From Psococerastis gibbosa (lineage: Eukaryota; Arthropoda; Insecta; Psocodea; Psocidae), in assembly GCA_963971405.1 (NCBI GenBank), contig OZ020486.1:21847419-21911418 (forward strand): a stretch of 64,000 bases of DNA. Direction: 5' to 3'. Shown piece after piece: positions 21,775 to 36,357 of the stretch (positions are counted from its first letter, which is position 1; each line of letters begins with the position of its first letter). A model generated the notes under the pieces. That model made no database searches and had not been told where the DNA came from. It was given only the letters and a program-made list of their open reading frames with translations. A program made the position numbers and the translations under genes.

Positions 21775-23787
21775 ATGCCGTCAATTCTGATTACTGGAGC
21801 GAACAGGGGACTCGGATTGGATCTTGTACGAAAATTAATTGCTCAAGAAAATCCTCCAGAGCTTATAATAGCTACTTACCGTGATCCATCTACATCTGAG
21901 GAATTATTGGCTCTAGCAGAGGAAAATCCCCAATTAAAACCTTTGCAACTAGGTAGGTAGACATTACAATGCAATTAATATTGCATAATGCATAATGCAG
22001 TTAAAATTTATAATTAATCAGTTAATATATATATTTTTTATATATTTTTTTATTTTAATTAATTTATTTATGCTTACATTTTTAACCCTAAGAGTAAGGT
22101 AAGACTAATCGCCATAGTAGGCCCGCTTTTGCATTGTAAGTATAATTGTAGGTCAAGGTCAGCACCAGATATGATTATCCTGTGAAACTATGGTATACGC
22201 TTGATACTGCTCTCGGTATAGTAACTTTTGTAATTTTTATTGTGATTCAGAAATGACAGACTATTCGTCATTTGAACAGTTCGCCGCGCTTGTTGAGGAA
22301 ATTACTGAGGAAAAGGGGCTGAATGTTCTTCTGAACAACGCTGGAATTCATAAGCAAAAGGACACGTTAGATGATGTAACAGTTGAAGATTATTTTGAAA
22401 CGTATTTGGCTAACGTAGTTGGACCCGTATTTCTGACCAAGGTGCGAGTTAGCACTAGAGTACCGTAAGATTCTAGGCTACTTTTGTAGATAATCTGCCT
22501 AAAGGTCACATTAATTGTTGTCAGCACTGACATTGTACCTACTAGTTTTAGGAGCTAATGTTTTCAAAGCAGTAAGTAAAATTTGGTAATATGTCCGTTA
22601 GAAATGGGACTATGGCACCATGTACCAAAAGAATCAATAAATAGTAAACGTCATACAATACCGTACCGTATTTTAGGGAACGCAATTGCGTTCCTATGGC
22701 CTATGCTTCTCGAAGTCACCAAAGAAACCCTTACAAGGAACCGTACCGTATTGCCCAAAGTTACACCTAATGATACATAGCAATAGGAAAAGTGTAAAGT
22801 GACACCCACTGTGCCGTACGAATATGTAGGCTATTGTGGTCAGTGGAACTGGGTTATTTTGGACCTGCCATGGACATATCGTTAAGAAGACTGTGCGTGG
22901 GTGGAACCTCAATAGATATGTACGATAACTTCGGTATTAATTCGTCGCGTGGCCAATACGGGAAATAAGTAGATCCCAACTACTTCAGTGAATGCCACCC
23001 ACCTCCTTTCTTAATGATAATTATCAAATTAAATATCTGAACACAAATAACGCACTATCCACAATAAAGGATGTACCTACCTAAGTTGCTATCAACTCAC
23101 CTATTGTCCCTTTGGTAGTTTTGTGGGTAGATAGATATGCGATAATATGGCTAGAACTAGTTAGGTCCTAATAAGTACGGTTTACATATTACTAGCAGGT
23201 TGCAACACGGTTACTCATCATAAGACGGGTACTCCACATACGTGAATCGTCAATGAAAAATTGAAAAATGACGTAACAATGACGTAAATTGACGTGGTAG
23301 CAGAATTTTTAGTATGTCTTTAATGTCTGCTAAAACGTCATTTTTCAATTTTTCATTGACGATTGACGTATGTGGAAAACCCGCCTAACGGAGACGATTA
23401 TTATTTCAGGCTCTACTCCCGCTAATAAAACAAGCCGCTGCCGCTAATGAAGAGCAGCCAATGGGTATAAACCGAGCAGCTATTTTGAATATGTCATCAA
23501 TGCTGGGTTCGGTCTCGGGTGAAAGGTTGGAGGCTCGACATTACTCTTACCGGGAGAGTAAAGCTGCACTCAATATATTTACAAGAAATCTGCATCTTGA
23601 TCTGGTTGATTCGGGCATTCTGGTGGTCCCTCTTCACCCCGGTTGGGTCCAAACTGATTTGGGAGGACCAGAAGCTCCTCTTAGTGTTGACGAATCCATT
23701 GAGGGGTTGCTAGCAGTTATCTATAATCTGGGTGAAGAACACAATGGCCAGTTTCTGCAATGGGACGGAGAAGTAGTGCCTTGGTAA
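21775..23787 (+). CDS. Short-chain dehydrogenase/reductase, sniffer/C-factor-like
   Basis: Three exons, 21775-21952, 22251-22441 and 23410-23787, give 248 aa, the usual length for this group. The nucleotide-binding motif TGxxxGxG is TGANRGLG at 7-14, near the N-terminus as in all classical SDRs. The structural NNAG motif is at 88-91. The catalytic Ser is likely S153, and the active-site YxxxK is Y170-K174. The 'HPGWVQTDLGG' stretch at 199-209 is typical of the sniffer/C-factor (carbonyl reductase-like) branch. The product should be a cytosolic NADP(H)-dependent carbonyl reductase; the substrate cannot be told. Intron 2 contains a fold-back element at 23223-23386. A poly(A) hexamer lies at 23839-23844, immediately before a SINE. 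Confidence 0.92.
23223..23386. repeat. Fold-back element, GTGGTAGCAGACAT family, copy 3
   Basis: The ends read 'agacgggtactccacatacgt' and its near-complement, with 'tcaatgaaaaattgaaaaatgacg' extending each arm. The centre has 'gacgtggtagcagaattttta' with a partner 'taatgtctgctaaaacgtc'. It lies in the last intron of the dehydrogenase gene. Confidence 0.85.
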
Positions 23788-23860
23788 AACGCTGAAATAT
23801 TCTATAGTATAAGTGCCTACCATCTGTAGTAGTTTTAAAATAAATAAAATAAATTATGAC

Positions 23861-24058
23861 ATTTTGTTCTATTACTATGCCAACCTAGTGGAGTTAGGGT
23901 TACAAGCCCTCTCTTACACTGAACTAGGAAAGCCCCGGAACGTCTGCTTTACATACCCTCCGAAGCATTGCCAGAAAATTTAGTAAGTGTGCGACTTGAG
24001 CCAACAACCTTTAGGGTGAAAGTGAGAGTACCACTACTAAATACTGTATGTATGTCCT
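23861..24058 (-). repeat. SINE family A, copy 4
   Basis: Diverged full-length copy ('gccaacctagtggagttagg', 'cttacactgaactaggaaagcc', 'gtgcgacttgagccaacaacc'). It starts about 17 bp past the dehydrogenase poly(A) hexamer, so that gene's 3' end is close to the SINE tail. Confidence 0.7.
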
Positions 24059-25108
24059 AGTTATAGAGTTATCATGTATATGAGGTAGATGTAATACAAA
24101 TTTCTTTTTATTTTCACTATCCTTGATTTTAACCAAACAATATATAGTTACTTCGGAAGAGAAAAAATACAACTCTAAAATTGTCGATTTCGACTTAACG
24201 CTAAAATATTTTTTTTTTTAATCTGCATTTTGCTAGAAATACGGCGTTAATGTAGCATAGTGTGTATATTTTCCGCGCGAGGGCATCAGTTGTATTTATA
24301 AAAAAAAAACTTTAACTTCAATTTACGTAAATGGATAGATATTGTGTCCTTTTTCTTATAGTATAAGTATAGCGATACACAGTAAACAAATTATTGTGTG
24401 ATATTTCAAAATATATTGTAAACAAGGATTTAACAAAACCATTTTTGAGCGGCGCATTGCATTGTACAATGGCATTGTTTGAATTTTAGCCCTGGGAATA
24501 AGGTACGGTAACTTGCTATCGCCTGTTATGTCTGCTGTTAATAAGTTAGTCTATAGGACTATAGACCTCAAAATAGTATTTTGCCATACCGGCTATACGA
24601 ACAATACTGTTCTCAAGACACTGTTGAAAATTAGTCTGTCGAAACTTTACATTTTGGAGGGAGAATGTAAAAGCTGTTGGAAAGACAGTGAATTTGTGTA
24701 ATCAGATGACAATGTTACGTTGTAAGAACAAATAGGGATTTCACGACCAGAGTCAGTTGATAACGCAGTAGAATCGGGGCTGATGGACGTTGGTCGATCC
24801 GAAAGCGTACTTCCAAACTTTTCACCAACATCTCTGTTCCCTTTTCAGTGGTACCACGCCGACTTCTAAGATTGGATTTCGAATGCTTAATAGCAACAAC
24901 AGTTTGGAAATACACTTTCACATCGCTCATCCACTCATCCTCCTGTATAATAGCTAAGTCTTTCCCAGCCAGTTTATCCACAGCTACGCTTCCTCATATT
25001 TTGCATAAGAAGCAACTTGTAAACAAAGATAACAAAGTGGCAAAAGGTCAGTGATATTCGGTCAGCTACTTTTGATAGCTAAATGTCAGTAGGCTAGCTG
25101 TTTTTGAA
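24059..25108. other. Intergenic DNA before the SVWC gene
   Basis: No supported gene. Around 24735-24800 is a fragment related to the hairpin arm at 10599-10640. The minus-strand frame at 24715-24981 covers that fragment and has no recognisable domain. Confidence 0.4.
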
Positions 25109-26176
25109 ATGGCGACAACTGTTGAAATTTTGTGCGTATTTCTAGTCCTTGTCAATTTAACAACGGCTGCAACATTTTTTGCGGAAATCGATGAATTAAA
25201 AGGTATGTGTACATTTACAGTACTTATCGACGTCATTTTATGTCATTTTTAATGTATTCACAGAAAAATTACAACTTTATTCTGGAATGGGGAACATTTG
25301 TTTCAACCTAGGCTACATTATAGTGGACACATAATTAATTATATTATTTTTGAAGGGAGTTTTATTATCCTAGGCCAACATGACCATTGCTTAATCCAAC
25401 AGCCCAATTGATTTTTTGTGTGGAAATTTTTAGCATTGTTTCCGCATGAATTTTAGCCATTAGCAAACTGTCATTAATGTGGATTTGACCAAAAATTATC
25501 TTCTCGAATACCGTTTTCAATACGATTTTTTAAAATTATTATCATCCTTTGAATTAAAGCTTTGTGGAAGCATACAGTAGATGAGGAGCTTAGAACGATA
25601 GTATTTACTGTTATTGTTTTTTGTTGTTGTTGCTTTCTTGGTGCCGTATGCTGTTGAAATACGTTCTACTTTTAGATCACCCAGGAAAATGTTATCTCCC
25701 AACAGAAAAGAAAACCTTCTTCAGCCTAGGATCTACTTATTTTGACAACAAAAGCTGTATAGCATACACCTGCTCACTAAATCCTGCATATAAAAAGAAA
25801 ACAAATCGTTCATTCTATGTCGAAGGTGCCAGGTAAACTTAACATTTCTCTTTTTATTTTACAATGGACACTGACGAAAGCTATGACAACCTGCAGTTTG
25901 AAAATTATAATAATAATATGGAATTAGCGTAAACATATCTTATTGTTTTCAATTTAATTTAAAGATTAATTTTTGTTAGATTGATTACTTGCAGTTTTCC
26001 AATAGTCATCATTAGCTTACGTACTTAAAATAAATTAAAAATTAGTTATAAGATTTTTTTGCAGTTGCGGAACAGTTGCAGCAATAGCCCCTTGCAAGGT
26101 CGTTGATGGAAGAAAAGGTGCCCGATATCCTCGATGCTGCAAAACAGTTGAATGTCCCAATGCGACGAGACGTTGA
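25109..26176 (+). CDS. Secreted single-domain von Willebrand factor C (SVWC) protein
   Basis: Three exons, 25109-25202, 25676-25832 and 26065-26176, give a 120-aa preprotein. A signal peptide spans about residues 1-21. The mature part has exactly eight cysteines in the SVWC order: an isolated Cys, a C-x4-C pair, a C-x7-C-type pair, a CC doublet preceded by Tyr-Pro-Arg, and a final Cys in 'VEC'. The 'YPRCCKTVEC' ending is characteristic. SVWC proteins are small arthropod secreted factors, several of which respond to infection, nutrition or other stress. No partner or ligand can be read from the sequence. Each junction splits a codon cleanly. The last exon is followed by AT-rich sequence with an ATTAAA-type signal near 26219. 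Confidence 0.9.
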
Positions 26177-27512
26177 ACTCTCAAACAAAAACAGGGAAAC
26201 GGAATATATTGCACTGCATTAAATAATTCCATTTAATGTTTTATTATTAATAATAGATAATAATTAAATTGCCATGTCTTAAATAATTGCATAATAATTT
26301 TGCAATAATGTAATTTACTGAAAGTTAAATTTTTTTTGACAGGTCAACTAAAATTGATTCTGAATCAGAATTCATATTTCAAATAATTTATTGTATTTTC
26401 GTCTGAAAGCACAAATAGCCGAAACCAGCCATACTCAGGCTATTTATCTGAATGGTATACTAAATTACATGAAAAATCCGACTATTGCGATAACTCGTTT
26501 TAACTTTCAACACACCACATTATTTTTTTTAAAATTAGTAGCAATTGAAATCACAGTGGTATATAAATGAACCTTAAAATTAGCCATCACAGAAACCTTA
26601 AATCAAAATAAACTAGCCTACTCTCACAACACAACATGAAACAAATGGTAATATGTTTTTTAAACAATACGAAAGTTGTGGACCAATTTTAATAGGCACG
26701 CAACAACAAAGGCATAATAGCAAACAGAACATTGTAGTCTAGTAAAATTAAATTTATGTTTTATTGGGCAATACTATATACATGAGGAACATGTTTGAAA
26801 AAGGCGATTTGTCACAAAAAAATACTTTTTGAGATGGAATCGACTGGAATCGTCGCATTGACTGCTACAAAAAATGAAATAGAAATTATAATACAATTGC
26901 TATATTTACAAAAAATATTAATTAAAATATTACATCCCAAAATGTTGAAACCATTCGATTTTAAAAGTATTTTTGTCCCTCCTGCATTTACAATTACAAG
27001 TAACAGATTGCCTTTTGCACACATGCTCCTGATATGGGATACTCTTATTGACACATCGGATTATAAATAAAAAGAAGAACCGAATAAATTTCCCATAGGG
27101 AATGCTGTTTAATGCTTAAAGAGAAACAAAATTACTCCATTTTATTGTTTCTACAATACATCCAAATCACTTTATATAAAACACATAGAACATAATAAAT
27201 TAATTATTAAGGCACCGGCTACTCCAAATGCAGAAGAGTAGCGCTATTGTTGGTATAGCACTATATATAGTCTATAAAATTATACCTTGCACAACATAGA
27301 AAACAATGACAATATTTTTTTTACCGGATTTATATACGGCAGAAGAATTATAGAAAGAAAGAAAATTGTTTTTAATTTCCATTTGAACCAATTTCGGTGC
27401 ACTCTTACAATTAACCCATTGCATGGATAATTTCATATTTAAAACACATACTGTGTCGACTTGGCACAAGAACGGAGAAAAAAATATTGTCAAAGAAAAA
27501 GTAATTTCAAGT
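26177..27512. other. Intergenic region between convergent SVWC and SLC36 genes
   Basis: The genes on either side converge. No coding sequence is supported; the open frame around 26800-27070 appears on both strands and is AT-driven. A possible minus-strand AATAAA for the transporter is at 27141-27146. Confidence 0.45.
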
Positions 27513-30500
27513 TTATGAGTAAGCATCAATGATGTCGACTATACTAGAATAGGTACCGAAGAGTAGAGCAAGTAATGAAAGCACGATTATTATGATATCC
27601 TTCCATAGAATCCATCTGAACCTGCCGTACCCCGTCTGGTATTTCACGGCAACATCGATGATCGTTGGCAAAGTGAGACCAAGCACGGAGAAACAGATAG
27701 CTCCGACCAGGCCAATGATTGGTCCCAGATTTGGAACTGCTATTGCCAGCAAAACTGAAAAGTTACGACACATTATAGAATTTTAATTTCGGAACATTCA
27801 TGGATGTAATTTCGCAGGGCGGGTAAAACTTAAATTATACAACATAACAGGAGGAAATAAAAGCGATTCTGTGCATCACATCGCATATAAGACGAATTTT
27901 CGTATGTAAAATACGTAAAAGGACCAATATCTATACTAGTGTATGCTTTGCTACTCAATTTTAAAGAGGTAGGTAGGCTACTTATACCTTAACGTCCTTA
28001 ACGCCACTCCTTTTTTTTGTACAAAGTCGAATTTCCCAGTAAATATTTATTTTAGAGCTAGGAAAAGGATCATACAGTAGGCATTAGAAGAAATATTTCT
28101 CAACATTTTGATCTATAAAAAATCTTATAAAATAATTAAACACTATATCCTAGATAACGCTTAAGACTTTCTCCGGTCTTGTAATGGTGATGACAATGGA
28201 TCCCTCCCCCCCCCCCCCGTATACCTTTCATCCTTCTTTTTTCACTATTCACTTTATAGTCTTATTGTTCGCCTTTTGTTTGCAATAAAGTCGTTTTTTC
28301 ATTTCATTTCTATGATGTGTGGCCGGCACTAGCACCGATTGGTCACAATGATCAGATTTGATTGGTTTAACGGTTGCCAGCCACATATCATCGATCAAAA
28401 TGTTGAGAAATATTTCTTCTAATGATGCCTTCGAGCTTTTTTTTCTGCCGTTACTGTACATTATTAAAAAAAAAAATAATAAAAAATAAAATGTTGGTTT
28501 CTTCAATTCTACATTTCCCTTCAGCAGCCAACCTTCAACATACAGTACTTAGTTTTCCCCGTAATATGAAACATGGTCTGGATCTGCTGTTTATCAACAC
28601 TCATACTTCTTTGTGTTGTCGCAAAATTTGAAATTACAATTATTAGAAATAGGCGGAATCGTAAAATTAAATGTTAATTTCTAAAACCCTAAGCATCTTT
28701 CTCAGCGCCGTGGCAGTAAATCTAATAGTGAGTCTATGTTACTGCAATACCTAAAATATTTTAAACCGAGTTTAATTAGCTTACCTGTGCCTGATACCAT
28801 AATGAACCTCATAATGTAGTAGAAAAGAAGATGTTTCGACGCGGGAAACCTGTGCTTGATTGCGGCCCATATGATTTCCGTGGGAATATAAATTTGAAGG
28901 GCGTATGTGAAGAAGATTGCAATGGCAATCAGATATTGGACCGTCTGCGCAGGGCTATAATTGATAAATGTCACAGTTTATTTCATTAGTTATCCTACAG
29001 TTGTATATCTTGTAATGTAGGTTTTGTAGGATAGATTGGGTAGATTGTACAGTATTGGCTACCTGTATACTAATTTGGTCATAGGGGAGTTCATTCCAAA
29101 TTGTAATTAGGCCTACATAAAGTCTAACCGTCGCGTCTCCTAGGATAATATAGAATATAATGTAATACATTTTTACAGCTTTATATCAGAGCATATCACG
29201 TTAATAGGTGGTAGGGGGAATGCAAATTGAAAGCGGAAAAGCAATTAACGTTTATTACGAATTAATTGTCAACCATGTTGCATGTTGCAGAATAGGCACT
29301 TTTGTTTCCATGACAAAACAGTTAAAAATCGCCAGCTTCGTTTTTAAACAAGCAAGCTACAATAGTTTAAATGTCACATTATTATTTAACAAATCCTCAG
29401 GGTATACGTTATTCAGTACCATTAGTGCTGGGCCTGCTGGAGGGTTCATTAAATGAAATGGTAATCGTATAAACATACATGGCAGTGTTGTCCAAATTCA
29501 AAGTAATGGTTCCTTTGACATCATCACCGAAGCGCAGGTACCCGAAAAAACCAATGAGTGCATACAGGAGGACAACAACACTCATGCCAATGTTGAGTAC
29601 GCCTGGACATCCAGTGAAGTGTTGGGGAGTGGACATGGTGTTTTCCAGAGGCATCACCTGTCGTTGGAAAATATCAATATCAATCAATCAGGGCCATAAC
29701 CAGGGTCTATCTGACGTCACCGGTGGTGAGGGGTTTCGGGAGTGGATGCTACTCCCATCATCACCATCTACCAATAGATTACGATAGGATGGTATTTGGA
29801 TAACTTATAAAAATTGGAGTTTAGTGTTCCGATTATGTAAGTTTTGTACATTGTTTACATGAACACAGATATTTCCTAGGGCAATGCTTAGGGATAAATT
29901 GCAAGTACCTACCACACCAATGCCTTCCATGGCGAAAATGACTGTACTGAAGAAGGTGGGTAGTCCGGCAATGGATCCCATTTGATCTCTATCCGCTGGG
30001 TCTTCGACCACTTCAAACATGTAGTAGAGGGTGATACCAAATACAACAACAATACAAGCGTTGGCAGCCATCGAGAAGGGCACCAAATATTTGAGATCTT
30101 TCACGAGGCATAAGATTAGTAATGGCACCCAGATCATCAATATGTAAATTCGGATGTCCACGTCGTTCCATGATTCAATTTTTTGATCCTCCACAATAAT
30201 CTGTAATTCAACAAATGCTATTAATTTGCGTTTCAATATTCCTCTAAGACTAAGACTCATCTATTGGAGGATTTTGCAGGAAGGGGTTTGAAGATTAAAG
30301 AATAATAAATAATATAATGAATTTAGTGAAATAAAATAATAATAGTGACACAGGAAGCTGTAAATGGAGCAAAGGTAAAGGTTACAGAGGACAATACTAC
30401 TTAAGCCTACTAATATATTGTAGAATACTGAATAAAAAAAATTAATTTTGAGTATGATTTTCAGGGGTCAAACAGACATCAAGCAGGAAAAATTATTTGA

Positions 30501-33500
30501 TATCGCATGATATTCGAGTAAGCCTAATTTGCATTAAATGATCCATTGTATAGGTCAGTGTTGATACTGATGAATTTGAGGTAGGTATCCTGTGATGTGA
30601 TCTCCGTGCAAGTCGTCAGCCCGGTACCCATGTATGATTAGAAATATTTCATGGGAGCATGTCGATTAGTCATTGGTTGGTGCAAAAAAACAGTACCTAT
30701 ATTTCTGAATACACTTAAGAAGATTACTAGGTTACCGGTGTGTAGAGAGAAGCACCGGGCGCACCTGGGACAAGCCAGCGACACACCAGCGTCATAGAAA
30801 TGTTCTGAAGTGCGATCAGAAATAGTCTGTTTTTTGCAAGCCCGTAGCCAGGATTTTTTTTTCGGGGGTGGCTGTGGCGACTGTGATCCTATCTAGTGTA
30901 AATTTATTTCTTGAGAATTCAATTGTATCCAGTGTATTCTTTAGAGGTTATTGTGTTACTCGTGTATATGATAGCATAGGCAATTCATTAGTGGTTTTAG
31001 CTTCGGTGCGAACGCGAAGAGGGGGGCCCGGGGGAAAAATTTGAAAATGTAAGTGCAAAACAGTGGGGTTTTACAGCAGGAAAGCTTGCAAAGGAATGAA
31101 TATTCATATTGCTCCAAACATGGGGACCGGGGGTCTCCCCCGGGGGAAATTTTATGAAAAAATAGGTCCAAAATAGTGAGGTTTTGCGATTTTAACAGCC
31201 GTAAAGTTTATAATTTACTGAGGAAGACATATTCATGTTATCGAACTAGATTTATTTAATTCTCAACTTTTCATTGGGGGGGGGGGGCTGCAGCCCAATA
31301 AGCCTCCCCCCTCGGCTACGGCCTTGGTTTTTTGCACCAACCAATCACTAACCGATTTGCTCTAGGAGAAATTTCTCAGGGAAACACTGGCGTCCGAGTA
31401 GTCCCTGTGTGTAGGACCTTAATGATCACACCACCACCACACTGGACTGAAAAATTACGTCCATAGGCCTCCAGAGTTACTTCGTGTAACTTATAAAACT
31501 ATTTAATAATTTAAAATCAAATTTGTAAATACATATTGTACTAATCAGTCATAATACAATGCTTATAATATGGTACCAAATAATTAAAAGTTTACTTACA
31601 TAATATATGCTGATCTATTGTGAAGCAAAGACTGTAAAGCAAGCCAATTGGACACAGCATTATTACTTATAAAGCAGATGCAATACAAGCCGCAAAAAAC
31701 CACACAGAGCGCTACAAAATGCAATAAACATTATCAAGGAACCAGGCAAAACATGAGTTAGGTGGGGTTTCCACATTTCGTTTCGTCAATGAGACCTGTG
31801 AAATTGAAGGTTTAGCAGACATTAAAGACATACTAAAAATTCTGCTACCACGTCAAAACCATATTTCTCATTGACGATTGACGTATGTGGAAACCCCGCC
31901 TTAGGTTTCCAATTACACTACCGTAGCAGCAGTCAATGCGAATGAATACTGTCTCTAATTTAAAATCTTCAGTACAGAAAGCAATCAAATCGGAAACCAT
32001 GAAGACATAGATTTCCAAATGTTTTGTAAACAAAGCAGACCTGGGTATGGTATATTTGAGTAAATTAGTCAATTCTTCGTTTCACAGCCGCAAATATATG
32101 AAAATGTCTTATGTCTTATGAAAATGTATAAAAATCCAAGGTTTCATATTAAATTTGTATTTTTCAACTTAAATATTACAGTACAACTCTTGAAAAACTC
32201 GATAAAATCCATAAAACTGATTTTATGGGTAAATTGTATGATTTTTTAGAAAGCTACATACAGTATAAGAGACCATTTTCAAATATATTTGGGGCTATAA
32301 AACGAGGAATTAATTAATTAATTTCAAAATACCCCCAGGACTTTTTTATTACCGGTACCAAATATTTGGAAAAATATGCCTTAAGACTATCTATTCGTAA
32401 AAACTCCACCAATAAAGTCAGATAAATTTTAATAAGGCAATTTTTTGGAATTTAGTGCGAAAAAGACCAGTGATTAATGTATTGTTTTTGCAGTTAGGTT
32501 TATACAGTAATATTTCATTACATCACTATAACAACTCGAACAACAAGTCAGTAAGTTAGGCTGATTAACACACTGCGTGAATAATGAGGAGTAGAATTTT
32601 AAGGCAGCATAAAAGTTTGCAAAAAAGTGATTTAACTCTTTGACATTTTCAATAAGATTTGGTAATGGTATTATACCTAGTTATAATAATGGATGTATAT
32701 TACAATTATTGTAACCCAAATATGTGAACCAGCCTTTGTGAGAGAAGGTTTTAATTTTCTTTTGTATTCTAAACATTAACACACATAATCACAGATGTTA
32801 GGACTGTTTGTGAGTCTATACACATTACATTTATTTTGTTACCTTCTGGACTGTGCTTGTGATTAGAACGGTATATACTCCACAAGCTCCAAAGTAAGCT
32901 GTAACTAAAGACGCCCGAATAGTAATACTGGAAAGACAAAATTTTTGTAGTATTTCTGCTGAATACTTTATTTTGTTTTTATAATAATTCTGCATTGAAA
33001 CTGCAGTGGTTAAAGTACAAAGGCAAAAATTGTAGCATTGACTGCAATGAGGGGATCGAGCTCGAGTTTTAGCCGGTAGCCTGTATCTGTATCTGCACCT
33101 CCTTGTGATGAAGATGGAAGTGCGTAATGGCAACTGACAAATACGAATAAGCAGTCTTTTGTGTGCGGGACACTTTTTTGTCCGGGGTTGAGAAACTGGC
33201 CTCAAAGGCAGATGAACTCAAGGAAGAGCCAACGACATAAGAATGCTGAAAGCAACGGGAAACCACTGCATTACAATTTCTTAGTATAGTCATCATTATC
33301 GATAGAAGAGACATTAGAAGTAGAAGAAGAAGAGGGGAATCGTTTGATTCCAAAATATTGTAGCTTCTCGCTTACCATATTTAAATAAAATCCAAAAACA
33401 AACAATTAATGTTTGAATGATCGGTAATTGATTACAAAATTTAAATAATAATAATAATAATAATAATTTAACAATCGGAATTATTAAAATGAAATAGGCT

Positions 33501-36316
33501 AGATGGAATGGGGGTTATCGAATGGCATGAATAGGGTTCATATTATTTGAAAAGCATTTTATGAGTCACCAGAAACACATGCATTCAGTGTTAGTGATAT
33601 TAATTTTATTTTATCATTTCCATGTAAACCGAATTTGGGTAATTTACCTTCTTTACAGTATGACTAATAATGCTAACGTAGACAGCATTGCCTGCGAAAA
33701 TTGTCAGTATTAATGCCGAGTTCACAGTTATTCTGCAATAAAATAGGCCAATATAGTGCCAATATTCAATATACTGTAAGCATGCGTACAGCTGTGCTGA
33801 TAAAGATACAATGTATTGAATGGAACCATACAAGCTACTAAAAACTAAATTACAATTTGACTGATGCCAGGGAAAGCCATCAAGTCTTGGAGAGTGCGAT
33901 TGCTTCAGAAATCAAAGAATTGTACATAGTTAGCTAATGGTACGGTACGTATATCACAACTTTATTTACTTCATAGAACATGACAGTAAGTTATTATTAT
34001 TGTTTATAACTGGTGTAAAGCAAAATCTTGTAATGGAGCCAAATTAAGGGAGATTCAACTAGGCTAATCAAACTAATGGAATTCACAATAAACCTACATG
34101 ATGAAACGTTAGATATAAATCGAAACGTCTACTATACTGAAACATTGTTAGTTTGAGGCTATATCCTAACCTTTTTAGTGGCATGCCGGTGCATTTTACA
34201 GGCAACAGTTGATTAAATAACTTGGACTTGGGGCAATGGTGGACATTGAGTTGTGAATATTCGAAACGTATACTGCAGTAACCCGCAACAAAGCTATAGT
34301 ACCATACTACAAATTAGTGCAGATTGTATTGCATACTAACATTCCAACTACGCCTATATTATATTTTTGATTTGTTTTCTTCCATTGTTAACACCGAGTA
34401 GTTTTTTATTGTATTGTGGGTATCATTCGTCCCCGTAGCGTAGCTACTGAACATCCGTTATCTTTTCCCGATTCCGATCAGACCAGCAAGGGTTTTGCGT
34501 TTCTGACAGATATTTGGCACAATAATTCACATTTAGGTTATGGAGACCGACGCGATTATAACAGCAGAGTGCTCATTGTTCAAATCGGTCTCTTGACATG
34601 TTTCTGTACATCAAGAGTTTCCACATGCTATTTAACCAATAAACTGTATTTAATATTATTGTATTCCCATACTTTTTTCTTCTTTTTTCCACAGATAGGC
34701 TGTACTTAATACCATATTTTATTCTAAATCATATGATTGACATACACGTTTATTGGAAAAATGGTGTGGCACAAAAAAAAATTAACTGTAACCCAGTACG
34801 AATAGGCAAATCTATCAGGTAGAAGTCATCGCCATTGTGATACAAAGTCTGATAAATGTCAATAGCCTACCATTCAAATTCATTCAGTAGGTCCTCCCCT
34901 CTGGCCTCTGAATAGAATAGCTATCGGCTCAATAATTAAATGAAAACTTACTAGTTGTTCAAAAACAATTAAACTCCCCAATATAAGCAGACAGACATAC
35001 ATGTAAGCCCATTTTTTTTAAAACAATTGTTTGACCATCCATTCCAAAAATATATAGTCTAGAATGGATCTAAAAACTACCACCCCCTGATTTATATGAC
35101 TTTCGTTAAAACAGGATCTGGACACAATACTATGTGATAATATTATCTTCTCTGATTTAAGGTGCTATGGAAAATTTGAAACAATTGAGTAACAGTACCT
35201 TTTTTAAAACAGCTCTGTTTTGTTTTGTTTAAGACGAAGGATTACCAACGATAAGTTTGGAAGCTCTATTTGATGTTTTTTAAAGAGCAATTTATTTACA
35301 TCCCCTGTCCAAACGAGAAGGGGGGTCTGCGGGGACACTTAAAGGGTGTCTTTAAGTTTATTGCTGGTTAGTTTTTTGTACTATTTAGTTTGGATATTAT
35401 TCGTCCAAAATATTAGTGGCAATTTTAATTTCTTGCAGGTACCGTTTATTATTACTTCGCTCGTATTTGCTGGTTGTTGCCGCGCTTCAAAAGCTTCAAA
35501 ATGCAGTCAGTAGCGAAGTTTATCACTTCTGAAAAAAGCAGAATCTGGTACACAACCAGATGGTACAATCTTTGTTTTGTGCAAAACAATTTGGTGCTGG
35601 TAACCCCGCGACGTGCACTTACAATAGTTTCCCCACATTCAACAGAACTTTACCTTCTGTATTGTAGTTGAAATGAAAACCACATATACACTAAGGGCCA
35701 TCCAGTACGTTCCAGTTAAAGCAACTTTGGTTGATATGCTGTGGAAGATATAGAAGGAGGGTTAGTATAGGCCAAAGCGACAAGCCCAATGAATGAGGTT
35801 CATTTGTGACGTCATTTTGTAGATGGCAGCACCAGTTGCAATGATATCAAAGCGTTGATTTTTCCTTTAGCCTCAATACTATTTTAAAATTATTTTTAAA
35901 TTACGTATTATTTTAAAGTGATATTTTTCTATAAATCATGGAGAATATATATATATTAAATTATATGCAGCGAAATAAGGTCCAGGCATAGTAAAAATAT
36001 TAAAAGAATTAATTACATGCTAAGAGCTTAGTTTTCACACGCAAACGGCGGCCATTTTGAATAATATGGATATCGGTTTGTCGTCAGCGAACCTAGTGAC
36101 CAAAACTGTCCCTACAGAACCTCATTGTTCGCCAACCCTTCTACATGGTGAAACGGAAGAGGCACCTGCGATATGATGTACCCTTTAAGATTTGTGCCAC
36201 AGAAAATATTTATTACGATACAGACTATGGAATATCTGTTGCTGCCGACTATAAATACTGTAAGTCAACTGAATTGGGTCTATACCTGGGACCAGTTTTA
36301 CTATAGATGCCGGTAT

Positions 36317-36357
<41 letters not shown>
